A stretch of 49,326 bases of DNA from assembly GCA_032251435.1 (NCBI GenBank), contig JAVVEH010000031.1, forward strand, positions 1-49,326. The letters are read 5' to 3'. The notes under the pieces were generated by a model. The model worked only from the letters and a program-made list of their open reading frames with translations, was not told where the DNA came from and searched no databases. A program made the translations under genes and the position numbers. Below are positions 1 to 9,228 of the stretch, piece after piece (position 1 is the stretch's first letter; every line of letters starts with the position of its first letter). Source of the stretch: JAVVEH01 sp032251435 (lineage in GTDB: Bacteria > Verrucomicrobiota > Lentisphaeria > Oligosphaerales > MVZH01).

Positions 1-16
1 TACGAGCGCTTCGCAT
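1..16 (-). CDS. start of a gene cut by the window edge; possible REP-associated (Y1) transposase
   Basis: Only five codons are visible. On the minus strand a strong ribosome binding site (GAGG, bases 27-24) sits 7 nt before an ATG at base 16, and the peptide begins M-R-S-A-R. A second ATG at base 19 is too close to the site to be preferred. From memory, many Y1-type (REP-associated) transposases of PVC bacteria begin with MRSARIK or similar, and tend to have repeated DNA upstream, as seen here at 57-212. The identity is inference from five residues; another gene is possible. Confidence 0.3.
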
Positions 17-56
17 CATGTCACCTCGTGTTTTTTCCTTGAGACCGATAAAACAG

Positions 57-212
57 CCCACGATTCTGAGACTGTTTTCTTACCATACCCCATGATTTTT
101 CACATGCAATCTATAAACAACCTGTCCCTTTATTCCCACGATTCTGAGACTGTTTTCTTACCATACCCCATGATTTTTCACATGCAATCTATAAACAACC
201 TGTCCCTTTATT
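57..212. repeat. perfect tandem duplication, two 78-bp copies
   Basis: Bases 57-134 and 135-212 are identical over 78 bp with no spacer. Each copy begins CCCACGATTCTGAG and ends CCTGTCCCTTTATT. The unit lies in the 5' flank of the gene that starts at base 16. Since both copies are identical, the duplication is recent or kept uniform by recombination. It could also be an assembly artefact. Confidence 0.97.
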
Positions 213-218
213 GCGAGT

Positions 219-255
219 GATTCATGAATGCGCCATGAGGGCGCATGAATGAATC
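219..255 (-). terminator. hairpin downstream of uvrB, possible terminator
   Basis: Bases 219-234 pair with 240-255 (14 of 16 pairs, 5-nt loop), 13 bp after the uvrB stop. There is no uridine tract on either side, so it may be a transcript-end stabilising hairpin and not an intrinsic terminator. Confidence 0.4.
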
Positions 256-268
256 AGGTTAGACAGGC

Positions 269-2242
269 TTAGGATTCGAGTTTCTTTTTAATCTGATAGA
301 TCTGATCTCTGATCATGGCGGCCCGTTCGAATTCGAGCGCGTCGGCGGCGTTTCGCATGTCCTCTTCCAAAAGCCGCACGCTTTCGGCTGTGGCGTACCC
401 GCCGGGTTCTTCGGCGACCACGCGTTCGACGACATCCTCAGCCCGGGCGAAGACACGCAAGCTGTCCTCAATCGCGCGGATGACACTGCGTGGAGTGATG
501 TTGTGTTCCGCGTTAAATGCCTGTTGTTTTTCCCGGCGGTGTTCCGTGATGGCCATCATCCGCCGGATACTCTTGGTCATGGTGTCCGCGTAAAGAATCA
601 CCCGTCCATCCACATGGCGGGCCGCGCGGCCCGCGGTTTGAATGAGCGAGGTTTCGGATCGGAGAAATCCTTCCTTATCCGCATCCAGGATCGCCACCAA
701 AGCCACTTCCGGGAGGTCCAGTCCTTCCCGGAGCAGGTTGATGCCCACCAGGCAGTCAAATTCCCCTTTGCGCAGATCCCGGATGATTTCCACCCGTTCC
801 AAGGCGTTGACTTCGGAATGCAGGTAGCGGACCCGCAGATCGAGTCGGCGCAGGTATTCTGAAAGGTCTTCGGCGGTTCGTTTCGTGAGCGTCGTGCAGA
901 GCACACGTTCACCCGCTTCGGCGCACAAGCGCACTTCTTCAATGAAATCATCGATTTGGTGTTCCAAGGGGCGGACAATGATTTTCGGGTCGAGAAGGCC
1001 AGTCGGGCGCACGACCAGTTCCACGGGTGTGGTCCGTTCCAGCTCATAGGCGGCGGGCGTGGCCGAGGCGAAGAGAGTCTGCCCGGTTTTATGACAGAAC
1101 TCCTCAAAATTAAGCGGGCGGTTATCCAAAGCGGAGGGCAGGCGGAAACCGTGTTCAACCAAGGTTGATTTTCGGCTTCTGTCCGCCTTGAACATGCCGG
1201 AAATCTGGGGAATGGTGACATGTGACTCATCGATGATTGTGACGAAGTCATCCGGAAAAAAATCCAGGAGAGTATACGGTTCCGAGCCGGGCGGGCGCCC
1301 AGCCAGATGGCGCGAATAGTTTTCGATGCCTGAACAAAACCCGACTTCCCGGAGCATTTCCAAATCATACATGGTGCGTTGGTGAATGCGTTGGGCCTCC
1401 ACCAATTTTCCGGTGTTCTGAAAATCCCGGACGACCTGATCCAACTCCTCCAAAATGGCTTTCTCCGCCCGTTCAATCCGCTCGTAGGGCATGGCGAAGT
1501 GTTTGGCGGGGAAAATAACCAGCTCATCCATTTCTCCGGTCACGTGATTGGTCAGAGGATCCCGGCGGGTGAGGCGTTCCACTTCGTCACCCCAAAATTC
1601 CACCCGCACGGCATCCTCACGATACGATAAAAAGATGTCCACCGTGTCCCCGGCGGCCCGGAAACAGCCTCTCTCGGGAGCGATGTCATTGCGCTGATAC
1701 TGCATGTCCACCAGCCGCCGCAGGAGGTCTTCCCGGCGCAGCGTCCGCCCCTTCGCCACGTCAATCTGCATGGCTTTCACGTCTTCCGGCGATCCCAGTC
1801 CGTAAATGCAGGACACGCTGGCGACGATGATCACGTCCCGGCGTTCCAATAAGGAGCTGGTGGCGGCCAGGCGCAGCCGTTCGATTTCCTCGTTGATAGA
1901 GGAGTCTTTAGCGATATAGGTGTCCGTGGCGGGTATATAGGCCTCGGGTTGGTAGTAATCGTAGTAGCTGACGAAGTACTCGACAGCGTTATGAGGGAAA
2001 AAGTTTTTTAATTCGCTGTAAAGCTGCGCCGCCAGGGTTTTATTGTGTGAAATGACCAGGGCGGGGCGGTTGACTTCGGCGACGACATTAGCCAGCGTGA
2101 AGGTTTTACCGGATCCGGTCACGCCCAAAAGGGTTTGCTGTTTATCCCCTTGATTGAGCCCGTTGACCAACTGGCGGATCGCCGCCGGTTGATCACCGGC
2201 CGGCGCGAAGTCGGAGACAAGTTGGAAGGCGCTCTTTTTCAT
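269..2242 (-). CDS. uvrB: excinuclease ABC subunit UvrB
   Basis: UvrB is the damage-verifying helicase-like subunit of nucleotide excision repair; it is loaded by UvrA and recruits UvrC. The 657-residue product has a Walker A motif GVTGSGKT (residues 40-47), the aromatic beta-hairpin YYDYYQPEAY (about 93-102) that inserts into the DNA, a DESH box (338-341), and a C-terminal UVR helix ending in FERAAMIRDQIYQIKKKLES, the UvrC contact. I start it at ATG 2242 and not further upstream because homologues begin with a short lead into the FAPAGDQP motif. This ATG overlaps the stop of the upstream oxidoreductase (ATGA, 2242-2239), so translation is likely coupled. Length is normal for the family. It is the last gene of a long minus-strand run. 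Identification is secure. Confidence 0.97.
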   Translation of the reverse strand: MKKSAFQLVSDFAPAGDQPAAIRQLVNGLNQGDKQQTLLGVTGSGKTFTLANVVAEVNRPALVISHNKTLAAQLYSELKNFFPHNAVEYFVSYYDYYQPEAYIPATDTYIAKDSSINEEIERLRLAATSSLLERRDVIIVASVSCIYGLGSPEDVKAMQIDVAKGRTLRREDLLRRLVDMQYQRNDIAPERGCFRAAGDTVDIFLSYREDAVRVEFWGDEVERLTRRDPLTNHVTGEMDELVIFPAKHFAMPYERIERAEKAILEELDQVVRDFQNTGKLVEAQRIHQRTMYDLEMLREVGFCSGIENYSRHLAGRPPGSEPYTLLDFFPDDFVTIIDESHVTIPQISGMFKADRSRKSTLVEHGFRLPSALDNRPLNFEEFCHKTGQTLFASATPAAYELERTTPVELVVRPTGLLDPKIIVRPLEHQIDDFIEEVRLCAEAGERVLCTTLTKRTAEDLSEYLRRLDLRVRYLHSEVNALERVEIIRDLRKGEFDCLVGINLLREGLDLPEVALVAILDADKEGFLRSETSLIQTAGRAARHVDGRVILYADTMTKSIRRMMAITEHRREKQQAFNAEHNITPRSVIRAIEDSLRVFARAEDVVERVVAEEPGGYATAESVRLLEEDMRNAADALEFERAAMIRDQIYQIKKKLES

Positions 2243-3657
2243 CCAAGAAAGTGGTAATTGGCCATGGACACGCCACTGAGCAAGGCGCCGACAATGCCGA
2301 GGAATCCTTGATCCGTGCCACAAAGATACAAGCCGGAAACAGACGTTGTCCCGTCATGACGCTTGTCCGGCGTGCCATAGATCGCGCCATTGTAGCGGCT
2401 GGTGAAACGATTGAGAGTCAAGGGAGTAAACGTGTCACTGAAGGCAACGTGTCCGGAAATTCCCGCGCCGATTTTTTCCAGAAAGGCCAGTTGCTCATCA
2501 CGGGTCGTCTGTTTGGCTGATTCATACTCCGCCGGGGACAGCCGCTTCCAGGCGGCGTAATCCGCGATACTTGTCACCCGGATCATCCGCCGCTCATCCG
2601 CCAAGTCGTGATCGGTGAAGTTAGAAGGGACACACACCGTGGCGCTGCGCGGATCGATCAACGTCCCTGGATTGTGGAAATGGAATTGGTCTGTCCAACT
2701 GACGAAAGACACACAGTCAGTGAAACCTAATGAGGCGGGGGCGCGGTCGAGAATAAACACGCTTTCAACAAAGGACATCGCGCCTTTTCGACAAGGGCCG
2801 TCTGGCTGGACGGATCCGGTGTTGTCGTCACACATGTCACGTGTCTCCAGTCGGCCCGCCGAGGACAGAACGCCATCACAGGTGATTATCCCGCCATTAT
2901 CCAGAGTGACCCCCCGAACAGCTCCGTTCTCACACATGATGGTTTTCACGCCCGTGCTCAGCATCACATCCACGCCGCCGGCCGCCATCCGCTCTTCCAG
3001 TAGCTTAAGCAGTGAGAGAATGCCTTTGCGGGGCCGGGAAAATCCTTCCAGAAAAACACTCCGGAAGAGCAGGACGAACTGGCGGAAATCCATGTCATCC
3101 TCTTCCGCGCTGCCGTAATACATAAGGGGGCACAACAACATGTCCTGAAGTAACCCATCGCCGATGATGTCGGTGAGAACTTTCCGGGCGGACAGGTGTG
3201 TGTGGTCATAGGCGAACGCGTCAAAGGCTTTCACGGTTTCAGTCAAGCGTAAAAACGCGTCTAACCGCTCCGGAAACAGCGCCTGAATTTTTTCAACCAT
3301 GTGCTCAAAAGAGTTCGTGAAGGATAAATATGTCTCGGAGAAGCGGACGGAGGACTGTGTTTGAGGGGTTAAATCCAAGGCGTCGTAGGGGACGCGAAGC
3401 TGGCGGAGCATGCGATTCAGGGGGGCGCGGCGGTCATCTTTCAGGGCGTAATTGGTCATGGCGTGCAATCCCGTGTCGATGAGATAGCCACCCTTTTTAT
3501 ACCAGGAATTCAGCCCGCCAGTCCGATAGTGCCGTTCCAGGACAGCGACTTTTTTACCAAAATGGGAGAGGCGGATCGCCGCCGCCATGCCGGAGAGCCC
3601 GGCACCGATAATTACAATGTCATAGTGCATGTTAACGAATGATACCGCCGTGACCAT
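2239..3657 (-). CDS. FAD-dependent oxidoreductase of the phytoene desaturase/isomerase (CrtI-like) superfamily
   Basis: The 472-residue protein has an N-terminal dinucleotide-binding fold, HYDIVIIGAGLSG (11-23), an acidic residue in VLERHYRTGG that should hold the FAD ribose, and the typical C-terminal FAD motif GLYLCGTDQGFLGIVGALLSG. The family desaturates, saturates or isomerises polyprenoids such as carotenoids and retinol. No carotenoid synthase is present in the window, so the substrate is unknown. The first ATG (3657) overlaps the stop of psd in TAATG, which suggests coupling. An internal ATG at 3630 would give the more usual start MHYDIVIIG, and neither has a clear ribosome binding site. 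Its 3' end overlaps uvrB by 4 bp. The superfamily is sure; the exact role is not. Confidence 0.85.
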   Translation of the reverse strand: MVTAVSFVNMHYDIVIIGAGLSGMAAAIRLSHFGKKVAVLERHYRTGGLNSWYKKGGYLIDTGLHAMTNYALKDDRRAPLNRMLRQLRVPYDALDLTPQTQSSVRFSETYLSFTNSFEHMVEKIQALFPERLDAFLRLTETVKAFDAFAYDHTHLSARKVLTDIIGDGLLQDMLLCPLMYYGSAEEDDMDFRQFVLLFRSVFLEGFSRPRKGILSLLKLLEERMAAGGVDVMLSTGVKTIMCENGAVRGVTLDNGGIITCDGVLSSAGRLETRDMCDDNTGSVQPDGPCRKGAMSFVESVFILDRAPASLGFTDCVSFVSWTDQFHFHNPGTLIDPRSATVCVPSNFTDHDLADERRMIRVTSIADYAAWKRLSPAEYESAKQTTRDEQLAFLEKIGAGISGHVAFSDTFTPLTLNRFTSRYNGAIYGTPDKRHDGTTSVSGLYLCGTDQGFLGIVGALLSGVSMANYHFLG

Positions 3658-4598
3658 TAAGGGTGGCGCGTTGGTTGTCTGACACCCAGGCTATCCCCTG
3701 TTTTACACAACACTTCCACCCCTTTTTTACTCCAGTGGCACAGATCATCCCGGAAGGTCACCGTGCCCGGGGGCAAGACCATGACCACAGTTGAGCCGCC
3801 AAATTGGAAATAGCCCTTCTCATCCATTTTTTGAAAGGTCTCAGCCGTATGTGTCCGCTTGATGCGGCCGACACCGAACGCCCCGACTTCCACAAACGCG
3901 CAGAGACCAAAGCGTTCCAATTGCAACACGCTTACTTCCCGGGTGTTTTCCGTGAACACCTTAACGCCCAGTGAGAGGGGCAACGGATTGACGGAGTGCA
4001 AAGAGCCTTCGACTCTCCATGATGAAAGCACACGGCCCGCGGCCGGGAAGTGATAGCGATGATAGTCAGCGGGACATAACCGGCACACCACCACGTGTCC
4101 ATGGGCCAACTCCCGGGGGACGGGGGGGGCATCCGGTGGCGGGGAAAGCAGATCCGGAATGGAAAACTGAAGGCCTTTCACGGGGATTGTGTCAGTCGGT
4201 GTCAAACCATCGGGAAAGACAAGCGCCCGGCAGTCAGCCGGGCAGATTAGTGTCTCAGGCGACGATGAAAAGGGCCGGGAACCGGGTTTAAGAGACCGGC
4301 TGAAAAAGTGATTGAACGAGGTGAACCCTTTTTCCGGAAGGTCCACTTCACTCATATCAATGCCGAATTCCCGCGCGAAGCCGGGAATCTTCCGCCGTGA
4401 AAACCGGCTGTCAAAATAGCGGCCTAACAGTCGGCTGCCCAAACTGTTTCTAAAAATGAGTCGCTTGAAGAGAGGGGCGGCGGGACTTGTGTAAGCCCAC
4501 TGAATGAGTTTTTGCCCGCAAACCTTCTCGGTGATCAATCGGTCTGAACGTGGATCAAACACCTGGTGGGGAATGGCTTTTTTCTCAACGGGCGCCAT
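3657..4598 (-). CDS. psd: phosphatidylserine decarboxylase
   Basis: This enzyme converts phosphatidylserine to phosphatidylethanolamine at the inner membrane. The 313-residue proenzyme contains the conserved segment ADYHRYHFP with its catalytic histidine region, an HSVNPL motif, and near the C-terminus FGGSTVVM, which corresponds to the (L)GST self-cleavage site that generates the pyruvoyl group from the serine. The length suits the longer bacterial Psd type that carries an extra N-terminal segment. The start is ATG 4598; a GTG directly before it (4601) is also possible. FKP ends 6 bp upstream, and the next gene overlaps this stop by one base. Phosphatidylserine synthase is not in the window. 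Confidence 0.9.
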   Translation of the reverse strand: MAPVEKKAIPHQVFDPRSDRLITEKVCGQKLIQWAYTSPAAPLFKRLIFRNSLGSRLLGRYFDSRFSRRKIPGFAREFGIDMSEVDLPEKGFTSFNHFFSRSLKPGSRPFSSSPETLICPADCRALVFPDGLTPTDTIPVKGLQFSIPDLLSPPPDAPPVPRELAHGHVVVCRLCPADYHRYHFPAAGRVLSSWRVEGSLHSVNPLPLSLGVKVFTENTREVSVLQLERFGLCAFVEVGAFGVGRIKRTHTAETFQKMDEKGYFQFGGSTVVMVLPPGTVTFRDDLCHWSKKGVEVLCKTGDSLGVRQPTRHP

Positions 4599-4604
4599 CA
4601 CTGA

Positions 4605-7600
4605 TCACCACTGAATCCGGGCATCATAATACCGGATATTGGCATGGGCGAACTCAGACTCGATTAACGACCGGATACGTTCCCGGCATCCCGGCTTGGC
4701 GATGCCCATTAGGAAACCGCCCCCGCCCGCCCCGGCCAGTTTCGCTCCCTCCAAGTAGGGTCTAAGTGTGTCGACAAGCGAGTCTATCAAGGGATTTGTC
4801 GTGCCAGGATCAAGCTGTTTATTTAATTCCCAATGCCGCCACAAAATTTGTCCCAGTCCGAAAAAGTTCCCGGTTTCCAGCGCTTCAACAGCCTCTCTGG
4901 CGAGAATTTGAATGTCCCGCAGGATGTTGACCGTCCGCGGATCCCGCCGCAGCCAGGAGCCCATGATATCCCGCAGTAAATTTTTCGCTAACCGGCGTTG
5001 ACCCGTGTCCAAGATCACCAGCCGCTCATCCAATTCACGCCGGTTGGCTGGTGAGATTGTGACCGGGGTGACCGTCAGATGTTGGTAATTGCCGGGAGCG
5101 GATGTCGTGAGCTTCACTCCCGGAACCCCGCCACCGACTTGATCCTGCCATCCGCCTCCGGTTGTCAACATTTGTTCTATCATGGACGCCGCGTCAAAAA
5201 GTTGTTTACTGGTGATGTCCGCGGCGGATCCACTGCCCAATTGCCAGATCGCCTTGATTAGGGCGGCGGCCAGGACACTGCTGGTGCCCAATCCTGTTCC
5301 CTTGGGAAGATTGACAACCGACGCGAGCCGCAGCCCCCCGCCCATGGCGGTCAACCTTTTTTCCAAATCAAAGGGCCGCGGCGAAAGGCCCCCTAAGACC
5401 AGGCAGGTCGCGGCTTTGTGGAGGGCTAAGGGGTCGTGCGGGTTGGAAAAGTCCAGCAATTCATCTGAGCCGGTGATGCTTTGGCTCACATCCAAATCCT
5501 CGCTGACAAGGGTGACCACGGGCTCATCAAGCCGTTCCGCGGTGACCTGAATAGGCAAGGCTCCGTTGATCATGATGGCCGCATTGAGAACGGTCCCTCC
5601 CTTTTCCAGGCAAAATGGCGGGGTGTCCGACCACCCGCCGGCAAAGTCGATGCGGACAGGAAAGCGGGCGGTGACGGTGTCGTGCCGCCACTGACAAATT
5701 TCAATATCCGGTGGCTGGTTTTTCTGGGCGTCGAGCATGCACTGGGCGATGTGTGAAAAAGCCAGATTTTCCAACCGCTCTCTCCGCGTTTGGTCACCGT
5801 CGCCCCCCATATCCATCAAGGCCGCGGTGGAATAAGAGAAACGGGCGTTGGCCAACGATGGAGAGGCCGAGATGGCGATAGTATAAAAACGGGTGTGCAG
5901 ATCGTGTAAGTCAGCGCTGGTGGGAATCTTTTCCAACCAGCTCAAAACGGGTTTTTCCCGTTCAAAAAAAAACCGGCACTTGTCGGCGACCATATCCATA
6001 AAGAGCCGCTGATGCTCTTCCCCGATCCGCTCAAGATCGGCGAGACTGGAACTTTCCGCCAAAGACATCCGCGGGTGTCCAGGCGGAAAATCCGCCGCCG
6101 GCGCGCCCTGCCAGTCGGCCGCTAAACGAAGAAAGGGGCGCAGCGCTTCCCAAGCCTTTGGTTGCGTTTCACAAACGGGAAACAGCTTCGCCTTCCACAG
6201 CGTTTTTTCCTCTATGGAGGCGGCCCCGGGCCAGACATCGCTTTCCGCCAGATGTAATTTTTCAAGCCAATCCGTCAACGGCCGAGCAAATAATGTCGCC
6301 TCGGGAATGTGGTCTTTAGGATTGTCATCAACGCCCCAGAAGCGGACTGAAAATCCGGGCGCGTTGTCTTTCATCAGCGGCAAGCCATGGATGACACAGC
6401 CTTCAGGAATGGCGACATGCTCAGGGACAGTGACATTGCTCACCACAGCGTCTTGGCCCACAGAAACGTTCGGGCCAAGTTTGGAAAATTCGAGTGTCGC
6501 CCCCGGTGCCACGTGGCAATGTTCTCCCACATGACTATGTAAAACGCACGATTTTTCGGCCAGTTCCGCTGTTGGCGGGGCATAGTGACTGACTCGTCGG
6601 CAGCCTCCCAGCGCCTGGATGTCCTGGTCATCATAAGTGATCAACCGCTGATATTCACGGGTTGTGCCAAAATGAAGGAACTTGGCGGGTTCGAGGGCGC
6701 TGACATAAAAGGGTGTTTCCCTGAGAACATCCCAAATCTCCGTTCGTATTTCCCGCAGTTCAGGAGTGGCCGGCCCGTCGCTGGTGTCGGCCAAATAGTC
6801 ATCGTACTCACTATCCGGCGCCAGCGGCAGCAAAAAGTCACCATAAAAATTAATGGATATAGCGTCTTTAACCGAGCGATTAAGCCAGCCCTTTTCGCCA
6901 CTGGCGTGGTGGCGGAGGCGTTCGGCGGTTTTAGCGCCGAAATAGATGATACCCGTGTCGACTGGAGCCATGTCATGCTGATCCAGCGCCCCACATCTGC
7001 GCATCTCCGCTGGAGACGGTTTATGGAGGAAGCGCCGCACCCGGCCATGTTGATCCGGGACAAAGACACCGTGATGGCTGGCCATAGCCGCGTCGGCCCG
7101 GATGGCGACACCTGTAAAGCCCGGTCGGGAGACATCCAACTGGGTGTGGTCAAACAGCAAGAGGACATCGCCCGACGCGATGACGATACCGGGAGACATC
7201 CCGGCGGGAATACCTGACAATCCGACAAAAAGCTCATCAAACAGGGTCGACGGGCGTCCGGAATCAAGCAATCGGGGAATCGGGGAAAAAATCTTGCCAA
7301 AGGCGGAATACTGCGGGAGCCGTTTGCTGTCTCCCCCAGAGTGGAGAATGAGAATTTTCCGGTTTGAAAACGGGTTCTTTTCCCCCTGTTCCTCAAGCAT
7401 GCCGGCGATGGTCACAAGGACGTTAAGTGTGGCACCGCCCGACCCGATGCGGACACCCTCCGGATCGGGGACAACGAGAAAACGCGTCGAGGACGGCAAC
7501 ATGCCCAACTTTTCCCGCAGAGCGATCTGGTAGCGATAGGCCCGCGCTTGCTTCTCATTGGACGAAGTCAAGATGACCCAATCCCAGACGGCCGCTCGAC

Positions 7601-7673
7601 GTTCCCCTTTTAACGTCGCTAAATAACGCTCCCAATTGTTTAAATGGGCTTGGTGAAAAAAATCAATACGCAA
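4605..7673 (-). CDS. fkp: bifunctional L-fucokinase / L-fucose-1-phosphate guanylyltransferase (FKP)
   Basis: FKP phosphorylates free L-fucose and then makes GDP-L-fucose with GTP, a salvage route for fucosylated surface glycans known from Bacteroides. The 1022-residue protein has an N-terminal pyrophosphorylase domain with RIGSGGATLNVL (75-86) and HSGGDSKRLPQYSAFGK (111-127), a middle segment with hexapeptide-like repeats (about 375-430), and a C-terminal GHMP kinase domain with PVRIDFAGGWSDTPPF, the ATP loop PKGTGLGTSS and the glycine-rich LAGAGGGGFLMG near the end. The start is TTG at 7673: a GGAG (7685-7682) lies 8 nt upstream, and the upstream stop is only 14 bp away. It follows exopolysaccharide genes in the same direction, which fits a fucose-containing exported polymer, but no fucosyltransferase is seen here. 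Confidence 0.95.
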   Translation of the reverse strand: MRIDFFHQAHLNNWERYLATLKGERRAAVWDWVILTSSNEKQARAYRYQIALREKLGMLPSSTRFLVVPDPEGVRIGSGGATLNVLVTIAGMLEEQGEKNPFSNRKILILHSGGDSKRLPQYSAFGKIFSPIPRLLDSGRPSTLFDELFVGLSGIPAGMSPGIVIASGDVLLLFDHTQLDVSRPGFTGVAIRADAAMASHHGVFVPDQHGRVRRFLHKPSPAEMRRCGALDQHDMAPVDTGIIYFGAKTAERLRHHASGEKGWLNRSVKDAISINFYGDFLLPLAPDSEYDDYLADTSDGPATPELREIRTEIWDVLRETPFYVSALEPAKFLHFGTTREYQRLITYDDQDIQALGGCRRVSHYAPPTAELAEKSCVLHSHVGEHCHVAPGATLEFSKLGPNVSVGQDAVVSNVTVPEHVAIPEGCVIHGLPLMKDNAPGFSVRFWGVDDNPKDHIPEATLFARPLTDWLEKLHLAESDVWPGAASIEEKTLWKAKLFPVCETQPKAWEALRPFLRLAADWQGAPAADFPPGHPRMSLAESSSLADLERIGEEHQRLFMDMVADKCRFFFEREKPVLSWLEKIPTSADLHDLHTRFYTIAISASPSLANARFSYSTAALMDMGGDGDQTRRERLENLAFSHIAQCMLDAQKNQPPDIEICQWRHDTVTARFPVRIDFAGGWSDTPPFCLEKGGTVLNAAIMINGALPIQVTAERLDEPVVTLVSEDLDVSQSITGSDELLDFSNPHDPLALHKAATCLVLGGLSPRPFDLEKRLTAMGGGLRLASVVNLPKGTGLGTSSVLAAALIKAIWQLGSGSAADITSKQLFDAASMIEQMLTTGGGWQDQVGGGVPGVKLTTSAPGNYQHLTVTPVTISPANRRELDERLVILDTGQRRLAKNLLRDIMGSWLRRDPRTVNILRDIQILAREAVEALETGNFFGLGQILWRHWELNKQLDPGTTNPLIDSLVDTLRPYLEGAKLAGAGGGGFLMGIAKPGCRERIRSLIESEFAHANIRYYDARIQW

Positions 7674-7687
7674 AACGGTCGCTCCGG

Positions 7688-9097
7688 TTAAGGACTTTGG
7701 GGGGTGTCGGGGATATCCGGAGGGTTCGGAATCGGCGGAAGCGGCTGAGGCTCCGGAAGGGGGGTGGATGTCGGGGCGACGAATTCCGGCGGCGGGAGAG
7801 GCCCCGTCGGACCGGGTGTTCCCGAGATCAGGCTTGCCGCCGCCTCGCGGGCGTGGCCAAGATACTCTTCCGCGTTCATATAATCCTCAAGGATGATGAC
7901 GGCGGCGGTCGTTCCCCCTTTGCCATCCTTGACCGCTTGATTGTAGCTGCGGATGGCTTGATCAGTCGGCATCACGGCGACGGTGATGCCTTCCGCGGCC
8001 AGGAACGTGAAGACCTCTTCAGGAACGGTGATCAGTTGCTGAGGGCCGGCGCCGACGATTAACTCTTTGACCCCCTCGGTGGGCATCATGTGGAATTCTT
8101 TCACAAAAAATTCGGCGTTATCCCGCAGCCAGTCGCCGGCGACGACCTTGTCGCCGTACAAAATCAAGTCCGTGTTAAATTCCGTGTCGGCGATAATCAG
8201 ACTGTCGCCATCATGGGCCGTGATTAAGTCGTTCGGGGTTTTGGGGTGTGTGAAAGGATCAGTGGCCAGCTGTTTCTCATTACCCATCACCACACTGTCT
8301 CCCCGAATAAACAAGGGGGCCATACCGGCGGAAATGTCCAGTCCTCCCGCGGTGAGGCTTCCTTCTTTGACTGAGACGGCTGAAAACGGGGCGTCAGGAT
8401 AGCCGTAATCCATGGCGCCTTCAACGACACTGCCCGCGCTTAAGGTGACCATGTTTTTGCCGCCCATGGCCAGATTAATATCTTGCCCTTTGACTGTGAT
8501 TTCCGGGAAGTAGACGCATTTGCGCTGCGGGCTGTCCACGAGTGAAAAACTAAGTTCGCCACCCGCCCTGACAGAATCAGCTCCCGTTCCCAAATACTTT
8601 CCGCTTAACGTCACATTCCCCTCTGAACTGCTAATGGTCATTTTCTCCGTAATCATGTCCGACATTTTTTGATACGTGACGGAAAATGAGGCGTTGTCAT
8701 CCACACTGCAAGAGCCGACAGGGGTTTCAATGATCAGTGAGACGCCGTCAGGAAGATCCTTGGTCTTCGCACTGACAGTTCCCTTGTTAATTTTGAGCGA
8801 ACAAGCCGTTTTCTTTTCGTCCAGACCGAAAAAGACGACTTCAGTATGTGGAGCGAGGATTATTTCCCGGCTGTTTCCACAGGTGATTTTCACCTCGGTG
8901 TCCCCCGTTCTAACCATCGCGCCGATGGGAATTTCCTCTCCCGGTTTGAGCGGAACCATGTCACCGCCTTTACTAACGAGAAGGGAATCCCCGCTTACCA
9001 ATAACGGGCCAGCGTTGATAATTCGCGCCGCTAAGAGAACGACAATGGCAAGAACGGCCCCGACTGAGAGGCGCTTTAGATTATTTAAATAACACAT
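7688..9097 (-). CDS. secreted FecR-domain protein of the exopolysaccharide cluster
   Basis: The 469-residue product begins with a signal peptide or membrane anchor (hydrophobic residues 11-29, ending in INAG). A FecR-like beta domain follows at about 55-150 (PIGAMVRTGDTEVKITCGNS, then LAPHTEVVFF and KGTVSAKT). The C-terminal 35 residues are rich in proline. The central part (about 200-430) is not a domain I recognise. Classical FecR relays signals to an ECF sigma factor, but no sigma gene is nearby; FecR domains also occur in secreted proteins near polysaccharide exporters. I chose ATG 9097 because a GGAG lies 9 nt upstream and because it puts the signal peptide at the N-terminus. FKP begins 14 bp downstream. 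Confidence 0.75.
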   Translation of the reverse strand: MCYLNNLKRLSVGAVLAIVVLLAARIINAGPLLVSGDSLLVSKGGDMVPLKPGEEIPIGAMVRTGDTEVKITCGNSREIILAPHTEVVFFGLDEKKTACSLKINKGTVSAKTKDLPDGVSLIIETPVGSCSVDDNASFSVTYQKMSDMITEKMTISSSEGNVTLSGKYLGTGADSVRAGGELSFSLVDSPQRKCVYFPEITVKGQDINLAMGGKNMVTLSAGSVVEGAMDYGYPDAPFSAVSVKEGSLTAGGLDISAGMAPLFIRGDSVVMGNEKQLATDPFTHPKTPNDLITAHDGDSLIIADTEFNTDLILYGDKVVAGDWLRDNAEFFVKEFHMMPTEGVKELIVGAGPQQLITVPEEVFTFLAAEGITVAVMPTDQAIRSYNQAVKDGKGGTTAAVIILEDYMNAEEYLGHAREAAASLISGTPGPTGPLPPPEFVAPTSTPLPEPQPLPPIPNPPDIPDTPQSP

Positions 9098-9182
9098 ATC
9101 AAAGCACTCCAATTTTGAGTGGGAAACGTATTTAAAATTCAAGTCAGCCGAATTAATAAATACAGTAAAACAAACACATGTT

Positions 9183-9211
9183 AAGGTAAACCGAAAGGGG
9201 CCCCGCGTCAA
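9183..9211 (-). promoter_or_regulatory. possible promoter of the FecR-domain gene
   Basis: On the minus strand, TTGACG (9211-9206) and TACCTT (9188-9183) are separated by 17 bp. The -35 is close to the sigma-70 consensus, but the -10 is weak. It would give a leader of about 80 nt before ATG 9097 and allow this gene and FKP to be expressed apart from the exporter genes. Confidence 0.3.
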
Positions 9212-9228
9212 CTCGGACGGGATAGAAA

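Noticed and set aside
598..1527. 309-codon open frame on the minus strand
   Set aside because: It lies in another frame within uvrB, is rich in Trp, Arg and Pro, and has no family resemblance.
7688..9097. FecR-type anti-sigma regulator
   Set aside because: No ECF sigma factor or TonB-dependent receptor is encoded nearby, and the protein lacks the usual N-terminal cytoplasmic anti-sigma part.
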